NCBI GenBank assembly: GCA_026260175.1
Contig: JAKCWW010000429.1
Coordinates: 48,623-112,622 of the forward strand
Direction of reading: 5' to 3'
Length of the DNA stretch: 64,000 nt
Source: Reticulitermes lucifugus
Lineage: Eukaryota > Arthropoda > Insecta > Blattodea > Rhinotermitidae
Part shown: piece after piece, positions 11,933 to 22,715 of the stretch
How positions within the stretch are numbered: position 1 is the stretch's first letter
How the letters are laid out: the number at the start of each line of letters is the position of its first letter
Program-made: the position numbers and the translations under genes
Notes under the pieces: generated by a model
Told to the model about the DNA's origin: nothing
Database searches by the model: none
Seen by the model: the letters and a program-made list of their open reading frames with translations, nothing else

Positions 11933-12095
11933 GTACTGCTTCGTAGTCGTGAATTGACAGGTGTGTGGGACATGAGCACTTAGGCGTGGTTGAAGGTAGC
12001 TGTTTCCTCAGACAGAATAGTTTCCATGTAACAGACAGGACTGCGATCCTCCCTCGGGCTTGCATGTCGAATCCATTACACCACTGTGTAGAGGT
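11902..12095 (-). mobile_element. tRNA-derived SINE, family D, with (ATT)n tail
   Basis: On the reverse strand the head near 12090 reads AGTGGTGTAATGGATTCGAC, resembling a tRNA A box. A B-box-like GAGGATCGCAGTCCTG follows at 12038-12053. Downstream comes TCTGAGGAAACAGCTACCTT and CAACC, like SINE bodies of the type TTCCGAGGTTTTCCCCAACC. The element ends in an (ATT)n array that appears on the plus strand as (AAT)n at 11902-11929. The long reverse frame at 11814-12293 runs through the repeat and is not a gene. No target duplication was found. Confidence 0.55.
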
Positions 12096-12382
12096 TGGCA
12101 TCAGACAATATACACCTAGGGAACGCAGAGAGAAAGGGAGGCAGACATTTACCCCGCCGAGCCCAGTCCTGTACAATGCAATGTGACACATGACATCCCA
12201 CTGGGACGGCTTTAAAACATCTCTGCAACTATGTATGTATGCTAGATACATGTACTGTGGGACCTGCTTGCAATTTGAAGAGTGTTCCTGCATCTTCGCT
12301 TTCTGTGTAGTGAGATCTGCCTTTGATGTAGGTTTCCAGTTATGTATTCAGCATAACTGACTAACGGACTGACAAGACAGAC

Positions 12383-12625
12383 AAGCAAACGAACTCCATG
12401 GAGCAGAGCCCTTCAGAAGCTACCAGTTACTCAGGTAATGAAGAAACTCTCCGCATTTTATGGAGCCCGAGCTTTCGTCACCGTGTTGACAAGAGCCAAC
12501 CACTTGTCCCTACCCTGAGCCAGATGAATCCAGTCTGCGCCCTCTCGTCCTAGTTTTTTCTAGATCAAATTTTAATATTATCCTCCCAGCTGCGCCTCGG
12601 TCTTCCAGGTGGTGTCGTTTAAGGT
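12383..12625 (-). mobile_element. retrotransposon 3' end
   Basis: Plus-strand GAACTCCATGGAGCAGAGCC, then GCATTTTATGGAGCCCG, CCACTTGTCCCTACCCTGAG and finally TGCGCCTCGGTCTTCCAGG. On the reverse strand this encodes a GRPRR-WEDN-like segment and the degraded C-terminus, followed by the 3' untranslated region. It is longer than the tails at 7405 and 18981, and dead by frameshifts. Confidence 0.78.
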
Positions 12626-12794
12626 TTCCCGACAAAAAACTCCGTTATTTATCGGGGTTGTGGGAAAAATTATATAGTGAAGAGTTTCATAATTCTCGGC
12701 CTTTCCCTTAAATTGCCAGAATGATTGAATAATTGGGGGCGGGTGGCTGGGGTATGCATCACGTATAGGGGAGGGGAAGTCTCAAAGGAAGAGA

Positions 12795-12965
12795 CCATGT
12801 GGTAGACCAAGCCTTCTGGAACGTGACCCCATATCGCCTCGTAGGTACCTACCTTTCGGAGGAGCATGCTGCCTCCATCCTCAGGACTATTGTTTTTGGG
12901 CTGCTAGGCTCCGAAGATAGGGGCAGCACGCTCCTTGCAGCTTGGGAGGAATTGTTTTTAATAGT
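12795..12965 (+). mobile_element. relic of TIR family G
   Basis: The forward translation FWNVTPYRLVGTYLSEEHAA, and a little further GSEDRGSTLL, matches the phrase FWDVTPC...GGTY common in repeats of cockroach and other insect genomes. Related loci are 15600-15862, 17463-17520 and 25853-26085. The family has inverted ends (see the 25853 entry). It probably has no true coding function. Confidence 0.5.
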
Positions 12966-14349
12966 TATTTTCTTGGGTTGGTTACGACGTAATTAAATTT
13001 GACTTGGCTGTCACTGCGACTCGGAGCACACATATTTCTTCCTACACTCACAGTCTTAATGAAACCCACTCGGGGGCTTAATGACTAACTTACGGTGGTG
13101 TATTTGTGTTTAAGTAAGGCAGGAACATGCCAAGTGCGGTTTGTGGGCGGTAACCAAGTCTCTACGATTAGTTTTCAGTCAAATAAACGACTTCCAAGGA
13201 CACGACGGATCAACACAAAGGGACGTGTTTACTACTGGACCAGCGCAGAATCGTAATTGCTGAGTACAGTAAAAGATCTCGCCCGATTGTACGAAATGTG
13301 CAAGGCAATTTTAAAATAAGTTTGTAACGCGCTCACACAGTAGTTTTCGCGTATATTATTAGCCTACTCTCGTTTCATAAGCAGTTAGGCTTATGAGATC
13401 TCTGTGCTATCTGCATGTGTGTGTCTCCTCGTTTTGATTGTTGAACCAGGTGACCGATTTTCACGAAACTTGGTAGGCTGTGGACGTACGCCATTGAAGG
13501 CCACCCAGCCTCATGTTTTATCTTACAGTCAGTAATAACGACATGCGGGAACCTGTTCTGAGCGACACTATGGAACGTACAAACGTTTGAGGTGGGACAC
13601 TCATGACAGTTGGCGTAGGGACCTGAAGTGATGTGTATCTTGAAAAGTACGAAGTTTATATTCAGATCTGTGGAATATAAATCTACACAGTGGCGGTCGC
13701 ATGAAATTATAATTAGCTTTCCCTTTGCTCTGGATAGTTGGTTAATCACTGGGGCTATGATATGAAAATTGATGCGGAGATAGATCATAATCATTCTTAC
13801 AAATTTTGTATCATATATTGTAACAATCGATAATCCTTCAGATTCACGCGACAGAAGAAATCTGTTCAAGAAGTCCATTCCTTTAGCGACTCCTTCGGTT
13901 TTTTTAATGTTAATATTACACAGTACCGCCAAAATAACAGTTGATTTTATACTAGGGATCTACTATGTCTCGTACGCATATTTTTTTGTTGATTGCTTCA
14001 GTGTTAACTTCTGCCGCTGGTTTTATGGATTTTTCTCATGTTACCGTTGGGAACACATTCTAATGCTCTTGCTGAATATCTGTAAATTTACAGAAATTCC
14101 CGGAGATGCTGTTGTGAGAAAGAGGCAACATAACCTTGGATGATTTCCGTGTGAAAATTGCTGTTCCCAGCTACCTGTAATACAAGAGGCTCCTTTTTAT
14201 CTCCTTTGCCACCTTTACTCAGACTGATGTCGGTTGAAGAGTTTCAGGTATAGACTTCCCGTTCATAATTTTGCGCGCACCTTTGAGATGTAGCATTAAG
14301 TTTGTCTGTCGTATTTAATGTTATTCGTTCCGTGCATTGCGATTGGAAT
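12966..14349. other. unannotated stretch with the longest frame of the window
   Basis: Reverse frame 13375-13932 (185 codons from the first ATG) has no recognised domain, signal peptide or repeats. Its C-terminal third overlaps a CCGATTTTCACGAAACTTGG phrase (about 13450) of a kind often seen in non-coding parts of insect transposons. I treat it as fortuitous. Confidence 0.4.
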
Positions 14350-14827
14350 CATTTATATATACCAACATATGTATATAAAGTATACAAAATTACAAATTAT
14401 CCATATGCATGAACTTTCCTACATGTTTCAGCGATAAATCACCATCCTCAGGGAGACGTCAATTTAAAGGAATAATATTAATACATCAAATTTATATATG
14501 TGCAATATTAAAAATAGATAATAGCAGCTATCAATATAATAATGTGGGTGCTATGGGTAGTATTATATTGACATATTCTTGAATAAAATTTATTGATATA
14601 CGATCATACTATCCATAGTACTCACCTTATTGTATTTATAGCTGTTATTACATATTTCAGTATTGTGTATGTAAATTTGATGTATTAATATCATATACAC
14701 ACTTTTCCTTTGTATTGACGTTTTTCTGAGGATGGTGATTTATCGCTGAAACATGTAGGAGAGTTCATGTTTATGGATAATTTGTAATTTTATGGAATTT
14801 ATGTGCATATGTTGGTATATATAAATG
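14350..14827. repeat. 478-bp near-perfect palindrome (foldback element)
   Basis: The left arm begins CATTTATATATACCAACATA and the right arm ends with its complement. The arms stay collinear with few mismatches and small indels all the way to a centre near 14588. Both arms carry CCTACATGTTTCAGCGATAA or its complement (14419-14438 and 14741-14760), part of a hairpin motif recurring elsewhere in the window. No protein frame lies inside. No clear target duplication is seen, although the outer arms are TA-rich. It may be a MITE-like foldback or two head-to-head copies of one repeat. Annealed, it would form a cruciform or a long double-stranded RNA. Confidence 0.9.
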
Positions 14828-15599
14828 TTTATCGTGTACCGGTGTGTTGGTGTTTTACTGACACTCTGCACCTGCTGAGAATCTTCGAATGTTTATGTGT
14901 TATCAGAGATCTGTTTGGTTTTAGGAAAGACGAATAGACGTTGTACTTGAACATTTCTTTGCTGTTGTTGTCTTTATCGTATGAAATGGAAAACTGTTAG
15001 CTTCGACGGAATTGTCCGCCTCTACCTGTGTAAATCATCAAAATACGTAGAAGATAAACTGACTTGGGTCTGTTACTTGAATTTTGGAGGTTATTAGAGA
15101 AGTTCGCACTGGTGTCTGTAGACCAGGCTGGCCGATCAGGACTGTTAACACGAAAAACCGAACCCTATAATAGGATCTATTAAGTATTTACCGTTGTGGG
15201 TGTGGGGGGAATTGTGCTATCTGCGTAGAATGACTTCGATTGCAGCGGCACAGTGGGAAATATCTTAAATATTGTTGTGAGGGCGCGGCAAGATACGGTC
15301 CAGTGGCACTGTCTTGTGAACACCGGAACGAACCTTCAGGTTGCATGAAAGATCGGGAATTTCTTCTCCAGCTGAGCGACTGGTAGCATCACAGGAATGA
15401 CTGTGTTCTCCATGGAGCTGGTGAGTTATTGATGGAATCATCACTACCAATCTTTGACACTCTGTACGTTTCTTTGGTATGATGAGACAATTCTGGGAAG
15501 ACCTCAAAATCCAGGAAATGAAGTTGGCTAGCGAATTGCTTACAAAACTGTGTTGACGAAATTTTAAAAGACTTTTTGATTTGAGCTTTGCAGTATGTA
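14828..15599. other. unannotated stretch
   Basis: No recognised gene or repeat. Confidence 0.4.
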
Positions 15600-15862
15600 C
15601 CTTATCTTACAGAGGGAGCCACCTCAAAGATGCGGGTCTGGTGGGGCGTTATTCCCTGTCGACTGGTTTAATAGTTGCCAAATTTTTGGAGGAGCATAGT
15701 GCCCATATTTTCAGGTTCAGGTCCAAGCGGGGCGATCTTGAAGATGAAGGAACTACACTGCTCCGAAACGTCGGTAACTTTACGAGTCTTTGCAGCGTAA
15801 CATCCTCGAAGACTTGAATCTTCATGAACACCGCTGTGAGAACCTGAACTCTGACACGCTAG
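15600..15862 (+). mobile_element. relic of TIR family G with right terminus
   Basis: Forward reading gives YSLSTGLIVAKF, EDEGTTLLRNVGNF and then ILEDLNLHEHRCENL. These are the ordered phrases of the same family as 12795 and 25853. The right end, ATGAACACCGCTGTGAGAAC (from about 15827), is the complement of the left-end sequence at 25856, which supports terminal inverted repeats. The left end is not recognisable. Confidence 0.6.
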
Positions 15863-17462
15863 ATACAGCGGAAGAGCGTTTGCACTGTTTTCAGTTAATG
15901 TGTTTCCGAGTCGTTCGTAGCGATAGTCCAATGTACCTTGAAGTGTGTCAAGGTCGTGTACTTCAAATTGGACGCACAAATTTGTCCTACTCTTACTTAG
16001 TCCACTCTAAATAACCTTTCACTTAATGCAGCATCATTAAAACGGTTAGGGTAGATACATTTTTAATCTCATTAAGTAGAATCTAAGAAGTAAGACTGTG
16101 CATATGTTAGCAGTCACATAAATGAAACTTAGTGGTAAATATCAAAAGCGGACGTGGAAGGAAACTGAATTGTGTGTTGTGAGAATTTTTCGAGTTGTCG
16201 GTATGGAAATTTATGGCGTGGCATTGCTTTGTGTCTGGACAGAGAGCCTTGAATTTTCTCGCTTAGCTGGACAATTCACTGCATGGTTTCAGTGACAAAT
16301 TTTTTTTTTCCTTTGGAAGTAAGCACAATGTAGCCAGCACCCTTGCCAAGGCTGTTAACTGTTGTAACGGAGATGTACGATATTTTTAATTGGGAAAGTA
16401 AAGAATATTCTGCAGTGACGAATTGCACATGCGAATTATTCTTTCGCCGACTGTCGTAAATATTTCATAGCGACTTGTCGTTGTGACTTTCTTGACGACA
16501 GGAGACTGGTCGATATTCTCTGTCTAGGGAATGCGAGGTCAGTACAGTGTATATTACCCTGTTTATTCATTGCGATATCTTACCACCTCCATTATTCTTG
16601 TAGTCAAGGTGGGGTATTAAATTATAGAAGATGATTGAGAAGGAGAAAATAGAAAGGAAGGAATACGAAACAATTAATAAAGAACAGGTACATAATAGTA
16701 CAAGCTGGGTAGTACGCATGACGTAACTGTTACGGGGTGTTCGCTCCTCTGAGTTTTTGTTAGTGAAATTGAAGCAACAGCTCTACAATCGAGCGTGAAA
16801 GGAACTGGGCATGCTCGCAGAGCAGAGATGTCTATATGAATATTTGAATGGTTCGACAACTTTTCGTAACGTCCAGTATCAAATATTATAAAAATCCGTT
16901 CACCGGATCTTGAATTGTTATGTTTGTACAGACGGACGGTCAGAGCGACTGCACGTAACAGGGCGATTATTTTAGGACATAAAAATGGATTTGGGAAGGA
17001 TGATACTTCAAAGAAGAGGTCTAGAGACAGCAAGAACGGGACACGTACTGAAATTGTGATAATTTGTTTTTAAATTAAAAGTGTGATGCGAAGAAGTAAG
17101 AGTTAAAGTGAATCGGATGGAGACAAAGGAATTTTTATTAGATAATTTTAAGTTTTCATGTTGCTCTTTAGATATTGTGGGGTGGTTGTAAATGATGAAT
17201 CGTGACGAGTGGCGTAGGAAGTGATCATAGTCTGTTTAAGAAGGAGTTAGGAAATCCATGACGTCTAAGGATTGTCTGTTCTTGGCCACAATTGGAGACA
17301 TATATCTCTAGAATGCGCGCCACACGGTGTTTACTATGCTTGCTTTATCGGCAATAAAGGGTGTAAGAAATAATAGCAGGAAGATTGAGCATGTAAAGAC
17401 GAACAGAGGATGTGAGACACGGAAAGTGTAAAAACACATTGATCGTTCTTGCTCTGTATAGC
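15863..17462. other. unannotated stretch
   Basis: No recognised gene. The reverse frame 16674-17033 (119 codons) has no known domain. Confidence 0.4.
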
Positions 17463-17520
17463 GAAGTGATCTGAGGTTCTCATTCCGGTATCGATGAAGA
17501 TGCAGGCTTCGCGTATTACG
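17463..17520. mobile_element. isolated terminus of TIR family G
   Basis: GATCTGAGGTTCTCATTCCG followed by ATCGATGAAGATGCAGG is the family end in the orientation seen at 25853. The reverse translation LHLHRYRNENLRSL matches the terminus at 15862. Only this end remains. Confidence 0.5.
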
Positions 17521-18518
17521 AGCTTTGTGGTGTACGTTTATCTTTTTTTGTCGTACCTGCTCAATTATCATGTTTCGGAAATTTTCAATTAGGATGGTTC
17601 GCATGGCTATAAAGGGAAAGTTAAAAACGCCTAGATGCTCCATGTAGGTCTGGAGTGATTCATTATCTATACATGACTTGTCTGGATTTCAATTTGTAAT
17701 CCAAACGCTGGGGGAATCAGAGAAATTGGTAGCGGCGTGCCACGTTCGTTGTGTGACACATTTGTACGACATTCACGTATCTTGTTTATTAATGGAATAC
17801 CAAGCCAGAAATGCGGGATTAATGCTCTCTGTTTATAAATAGATTCACCCCATTCCTGGTGCGACGGAGACAGCTGCCAGACCCTCAGGGGGACTTGCTG
17901 TGTTAAATGTAATTTGTAGCTCGGGACGTGAACAGCTCGAATTGTTCGCTAACACGACAGTTATGGAACTCTAGTTCCTGTGTTTGTTTTTTTAGTTATT
18001 TCCTGATGCTTTGTCAAACAAAGAAAATATCTTTGACATTGTTGTCACATATAAACCACCTATTGTTCCCCTCTTTTTCTGTCATGCTCCTTTACGGTGA
18101 GTGCCGGAGATGTCATTCTAGGGCAGTGCCCTTGTGACTAAATCTCAATTTTTGCGGAACCCTTGTAAAGCAAGAGTGTACTTTTTCGGTGGAAAAATGA
18201 AATAAAACTTTTTGAAACATACATTTTTAAATAAATAAAATATTTACGCTTGTTTATGAAAAATAATATTTTGTTAATTGCAATTTACCAGAAAGTGTAC
18301 CCAAGTGCCGATTATGCTCCAAGTTGGGGAGGAGAATAAAAAGTACAAATAAAAGGTATCCGCGTTATAACACAGTTTGAATGCTAGTGCCCTAGGGTTT
18401 AACGCGGCTGGAAGGTGGAACTTTATTATTTTCCTGCATCGAAATGTGATATTTAAAATGAATGGATATTTACCTCCATGCTTCCTGTTTACGTCACTTC
18501 TAACTTTTACTTAACTCT
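17521..18518. other. unannotated stretch
   Basis: No recognised gene or repeat. Confidence 0.4.
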
Positions 18519-18564
18519 GTTAACTGCAGGTGATACGAAACGTTAACTGCAGGTGATACGAAAC
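18519..18564. repeat. exact tandem duplication of a 23-bp unit
   Basis: Two identical adjacent copies of a unit beginning GTTAACTGCAGG and ending GATACGAAAC. The right copy runs into GTCGG, forming CGAAACGTCGG, a phrase also found in foldback family F. Confidence 0.85.
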
Positions 18565-18900
18565 GTCGGATGAGAAATGTTAATAATATAAATTAATGAG
18601 AAATAGGGAATATTGAAGGAAGCGGTTTTACCTTATGTTTAATTCACTATCATGCCATCTGTCGGTAAGGACTATTGAAAACGTACAGGAACCTTAGAAT
18701 AACCAACCTGGCTTTGATCACGTCAGAAATCTAGTGGGATGCGTTATTGCTGTGCTGTCCAGTTCAGTAGGTTTGCGTTGTTTGTTGGCCTGCAGGAGTG
18801 TTGGATTTAGGAATATTGTAGCTATGTTTGTGGAATTTGCTTTTGAACACTCAGTAAATACTTTGGGCTGTAGTAGGCCTATATCCTCTTGGTGGTCGTG
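18565..18900. other. unannotated stretch
   Basis: No recognised element. Confidence 0.4.
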
Positions 18901-18930
18901 AGTGTGTGTGAGTGTGTGTGTGTGTGTGAG
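18901..18930. repeat. (TG)n microsatellite
   Basis: A GT-dinucleotide tract interrupted once by GA. Confidence 0.85.
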
Positions 18931-18969
18931 ATGAGTTTACTACTACGAGACAAGAGAATCACACTGGGT

Positions 18970-18980
18970 AATCTGAATAT
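18970..18980. repeat. left target duplication of the retrotransposon tail
   Basis: AATCTGAATAT, repeated exactly at 19133-19143 on the other side of the insertion. Confidence 0.85.
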
Positions 18981-19132
18981 AACTAACTAACTAACTAACT
19001 AACTCCATGGAGCAGAGTCCTTGTTGAGAAGCTAACAGGTCGTCAGCTAGTCAAGAAAGTCCCCGCATTTTATGGAACCCGAAGGTTCATCACTGCACTC
19101 ACAAGAGCCCGCCACCTGTCCCTATCCTGAGC
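18981..19132 (-). mobile_element. 152-bp retrotransposon 3' tail with target duplication
   Basis: The plus strand shows (AACT)n, then CCATGGAGCAGAGTCC, GAAGCTAACAGGTCGTCAGC, GCATTTTATGGAACCCGAAG and GCCCGCCACCTGTCCCTATC. This is the terminal ORF and 3' untranslated region in reverse orientation with a (TTAG)n tail. Exact 11-bp direct repeats (18970-18980 and 19133-19143) mark a genuine target-primed insertion and set the element at 152 bp. It breaks off at the same place as the copy at 7405-7549, which may mean a short non-autonomous derivative rather than two random truncations. Confidence 0.9.
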
Positions 19133-19143
19133 AATCTGAATAT
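19133..19143. repeat. right target duplication of the retrotransposon tail
   Basis: An exact AATCTGAATAT copy of 18970-18980. Confidence 0.85.
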
Positions 19144-22100
19144 CCCGAACTAAAGTAAGTCACTCGTCGCCACAACTAGGATGATATGTGAAGGGCGTAT
19201 ATGTGTTTATCTCATTTAAGCGAGACGTTATTTTCGAAAATTGATTGCTTCTTTTTCTTGATGTTTCATGTACAGTTCGATATTGTATATGGGCATACGT
19301 TTATCCTTGCCTATACTTCTTGTCCGTTGCAGAATTTCTGATTTCATCATTAAGCACTGCACTCCGTTGCCAATCATCTCACACAGCCACCGAACCCATA
19401 CCCTTCCCTGTTCACCCCAGATCTCATACCGCGGTTTGTTTAATCCAAGAAGGCTGGAGAAGAAGGGAGAATTGTGAAATCGGGAGTTACTTTTTAGTTG
19501 GAAGGATTTCTGTCCAATCAGTTGCAGATGTAGAAGAAAGCTGAGCTATATTTCAAAGAGATTTCACAGCAAAAACCATATTTATGTTTGTTACCCCTCA
19601 CGCAGGGGCCATCACATGAATTCCTGCCGTCATTTGCAGAGTCTTGTTCGGAATCAGTGTTATGCTGAAAATAGACTTTGAATCGTCGTGAGGTTTCTGC
19701 TGTTATAACAGTCATTATGGCGCCTAGGCATATGAAATAAGGGTGTCTTCTCCCTCCCCTGACACCAAGTCAGGTAACATTCGTAATCATACTTCTTCAC
19801 TTGCGATTTCTAACGTTTGATACTTCTCCCTTTTTGTGTCTTGGAGTTTAGACTCTCCGCCACACTTCTCTACGTGACCCTTACAGACTTCCTGCAATGC
19901 GGCTTTGATGTTTAATAAAACGAAAAGTATAAAAACGCGCGTCTCAATTAAGGTAGAAGGGCGGTTGGTTCTGAATGTACTGAAAGACGGACGCACAGAA
20001 CAGATTTGTACTACTTTTCTTGTAAATCCGCGATGTGTATGAGGGCAGGCCGTCATTAGAATTGTGTCTGTAAACAGTACGGTATGCAATCTTAATAATT
20101 AAACCAACAAATACATTTTATTTTGAAGTAACCCCTGTCTACAATATGCCATGGGCCATTATAAAGGAATACCAGTTACAAGGAGGAGTTACAAAGGTAT
20201 GATTCTGCACATATAAAATTGTGAAGATTTCGATGGCCATTTCTTAATAGAAACATCTATGTCTGCTCTGTTCCAAATTGCCATTTTTTTTGGGGTTGTG
20301 ACTGTGTTGTTTTACATATATATTCACACGTTCAATCTTGATACAGAACTTGTGTTCAGACATCTCACAATAAAAGTATTATGTTAAACACACACATATT
20401 TGCGTCGTCTGTGAGTCATATGTAGTCGGGTTCTGTGAACAAGTACATCACAATACCTGTATTATTTTTAGTAAATCGGCGAATCTACATAAATTTAGAA
20501 AGAAATTAGATATTGTTTCACACAAAAGGAGTATGTCACTGTAAATGGAACATCCCTGAGTGTGTACTGTGTCGTGCCTATGAAGGGCTGCAGTGCGAAA
20601 CTAGTGGTAAAACACAATCAGGGTTTATTCCCCAATTGGTTTAATTGCTAAGATTGTTCAGTAAAATATACGGTGATATGCAAAACTGTAAGATAGGACA
20701 GTTGTTTTATTGCTGTTTTATTTACGGTCGGTGTCATATTTCCTCCCTTCATATTCATACTGGCGTGTGTGAGACCTGTTTGTGTTGTCCTTAACCAACA
20801 TATTTAAGTTTTGTCCTAAATTTTACTTATGATAGTGCATTTTGTTTCACTAATAACGTTTATCACGCCTACAGATTCATTTGCAAGATACGAAATGGCA
20901 TTTATCTACACGTATACCTAAAATGTATTTGTTATTAGTTCTACGGACTTAAATTATGTGTTGTTAAATAATATTCCACAGTTAAATGTAACTTGTGGGC
21001 ACTTACGCACTTGTACAGAGTCCTTGTTTTATCTGACATCTATCGTTTGTTATTCCCGCCGTTATTTTGTTGTGCGAGTGAGCGATTGCCTGAGTGGGGT
21101 GCGGTAATAGGATAAACGAGCCGTCAGGAAGTGGCAACTTATAGATTTAAGATAACGTAATAACCGTGTGTCTTATAATGTGTTTGTGTTACGTTATTTA
21201 ACAGCGTTAAATTAACTAATAAATACGTTTGACTCCAAAATTTGCCAAGGACACTGTGGTGGCTTTGTTTATGTATACATTTTTCTAATATAATAATAAT
21301 AATAGTCGTAATTTTTTAGTACAATTTTAGTATTCATGCCGCTTGTGTACGGCATACAATATTCTTCCTGCATGACTTCAAATGCACCGACTTCGCCCAT
21401 CTACTCGTGGATTGCCACAGCTCGGTCTTGGGGCTGTTAGTACCTCTAGCGACAGCAAAGTGATGTATGTGCTGTTATGTTGAAGGTTTTATACTTCTCC
21501 GAGTGCCATAGCGCCGTGTTCAGTCGTAGGCCTGCATTTGAGGACTCAGTTTTGAGACAGGCTGCTGTTACTGTACAGACAAAACCAGGTTTATGTTGTG
21601 ATAGATGAAGATTGCAAAGGGGAATGTCGCAGCTTTTTTGAAATTGCTGTCATAGTAATCTTGAGGAACTGAATTCGAACTGGTTCTCCACGTCAAGACA
21701 CAGGTGCCTTTTGCTGTGTTTGTTGAATGAAGTTTACAGCGGGCCTTGAATATTGGGAATCTTCTAGAGAAGTGACCCGTTCAGTACGTTTTTATATATC
21801 TTTTTGGCGCAGTAAATACATGTTTAGTTCGTGTACGTTGAACGCACGAAGTGAACGGAACTCCTTTAGCTCCTGTTGTGTTTTGTATTTGGTCTATGCA
21901 GAGTACTGTGTTATTGATTTTAATGCTCTGAGCTGTAAATTGCTTTCAGTTTATTGGGGCTATTAAAACTGAATCAAGGAAATTGTGTTTTGGGTATATA
22001 CCACGGTTTTGTGTTAACCTTTGTACAAAGTAGCCTTGCGCGATAACTGTATGTACATACATTTCTATAATCGTATTCTTCTGACAAAGATGGACGCCAA

Positions 22101-22544
22101 CGCATTTACTAACTCTAACGTTGATAATAATGGCTTCTGCTTTATATTAAGGGAGGGGAGAGGGTCCATGAGATCCAGAACTATTATTGATGTGTGTGTG
22201 TTCGGAGATACAGACACTGAAAGCAGTGCCGTCTAGTTTCTGCGCGTGAACTGATGTGAGAGTCCATATTACAAGAACCGTGTTATAATTTTGTTTTATT
22301 TTTGTGGTATGAAGATTTCATTACCTTAATGGTAGAATCTTTACTTTTCTCACGATTTTTTTTTTCGATTTTACATCCCCTTTTGTGAGAATTTTTTATT
22401 ACCTTGCTGTAAAATTGTATACATACATGTATAATTGCTGCATTTAATTAATTAAACTTATCCGTTGTAAAAACTTGAATTTGAAACTGAATGGTTTTCT
22501 GCATATCTTTGCAAAGATATAGGCCTATGTGTAACCTTGCGTGA
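19144..22544. other. 3.4-kb unannotated stretch
   Basis: No gene, tRNA or known repeat is recognised. Frames of up to 100 codons (for example 19787-20089 reverse and 19245-19544 forward) have no domain, and overlapping frames on the two strands look random. Confidence 0.4.
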
Positions 22545-22715
22545 TTTCAGGCTTCCGCCGCGGTGTAAATGAGATCTGCGCTTTTCTGGGATTTTACGTG
22601 GCGTAGAGTGGTAGTTTGTTACTGATGTTTCGGGACAACCTTTTGGTCCCATGTTCAAGGGTCAATCAGTCCAAGAAGATTCGACTACGTGACCCTTGAA
22701 GATGGGACCGACTTC
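22545..22715 (-). mobile_element. copy of foldback family F
   Basis: The reverse translation GCPETSVTNYHSTPRKIPE followed by RRSHLHRGGSLKSRK parallels the phrases read from 1714-1800 and 61450-61550. The left end (about 22545) is AGGCTTCCGCCGCGGTGTAA, a version of the family terminus. The right part contains a 20-base inverted repeat with one mismatch (22645-22709, arm GGTCCCATGTTCAAGGGTCA). Confidence 0.55.

Noticed and set aside
11814-12293. Reverse-strand frame of 159 codons
   Set aside because: It reads through SINE D and its (ATT)n tail, which gives the polyleucine stretch; an artefact.
13375-13932. Reverse-strand frame of 185 codons, the longest in the window
   Set aside because: No recognised domain or signal. 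The C-terminal third overlaps a transposon-like CCGATTTTCACGAAAC phrase, and a frame of this length is plausible by chance in 64 kb.
15905-15975. Short inverted repeat TCCAATGTACCTTGAAG ... CTTCAAATTGGA
   Set aside because: Arms are too short and mismatched to distinguish from chance.
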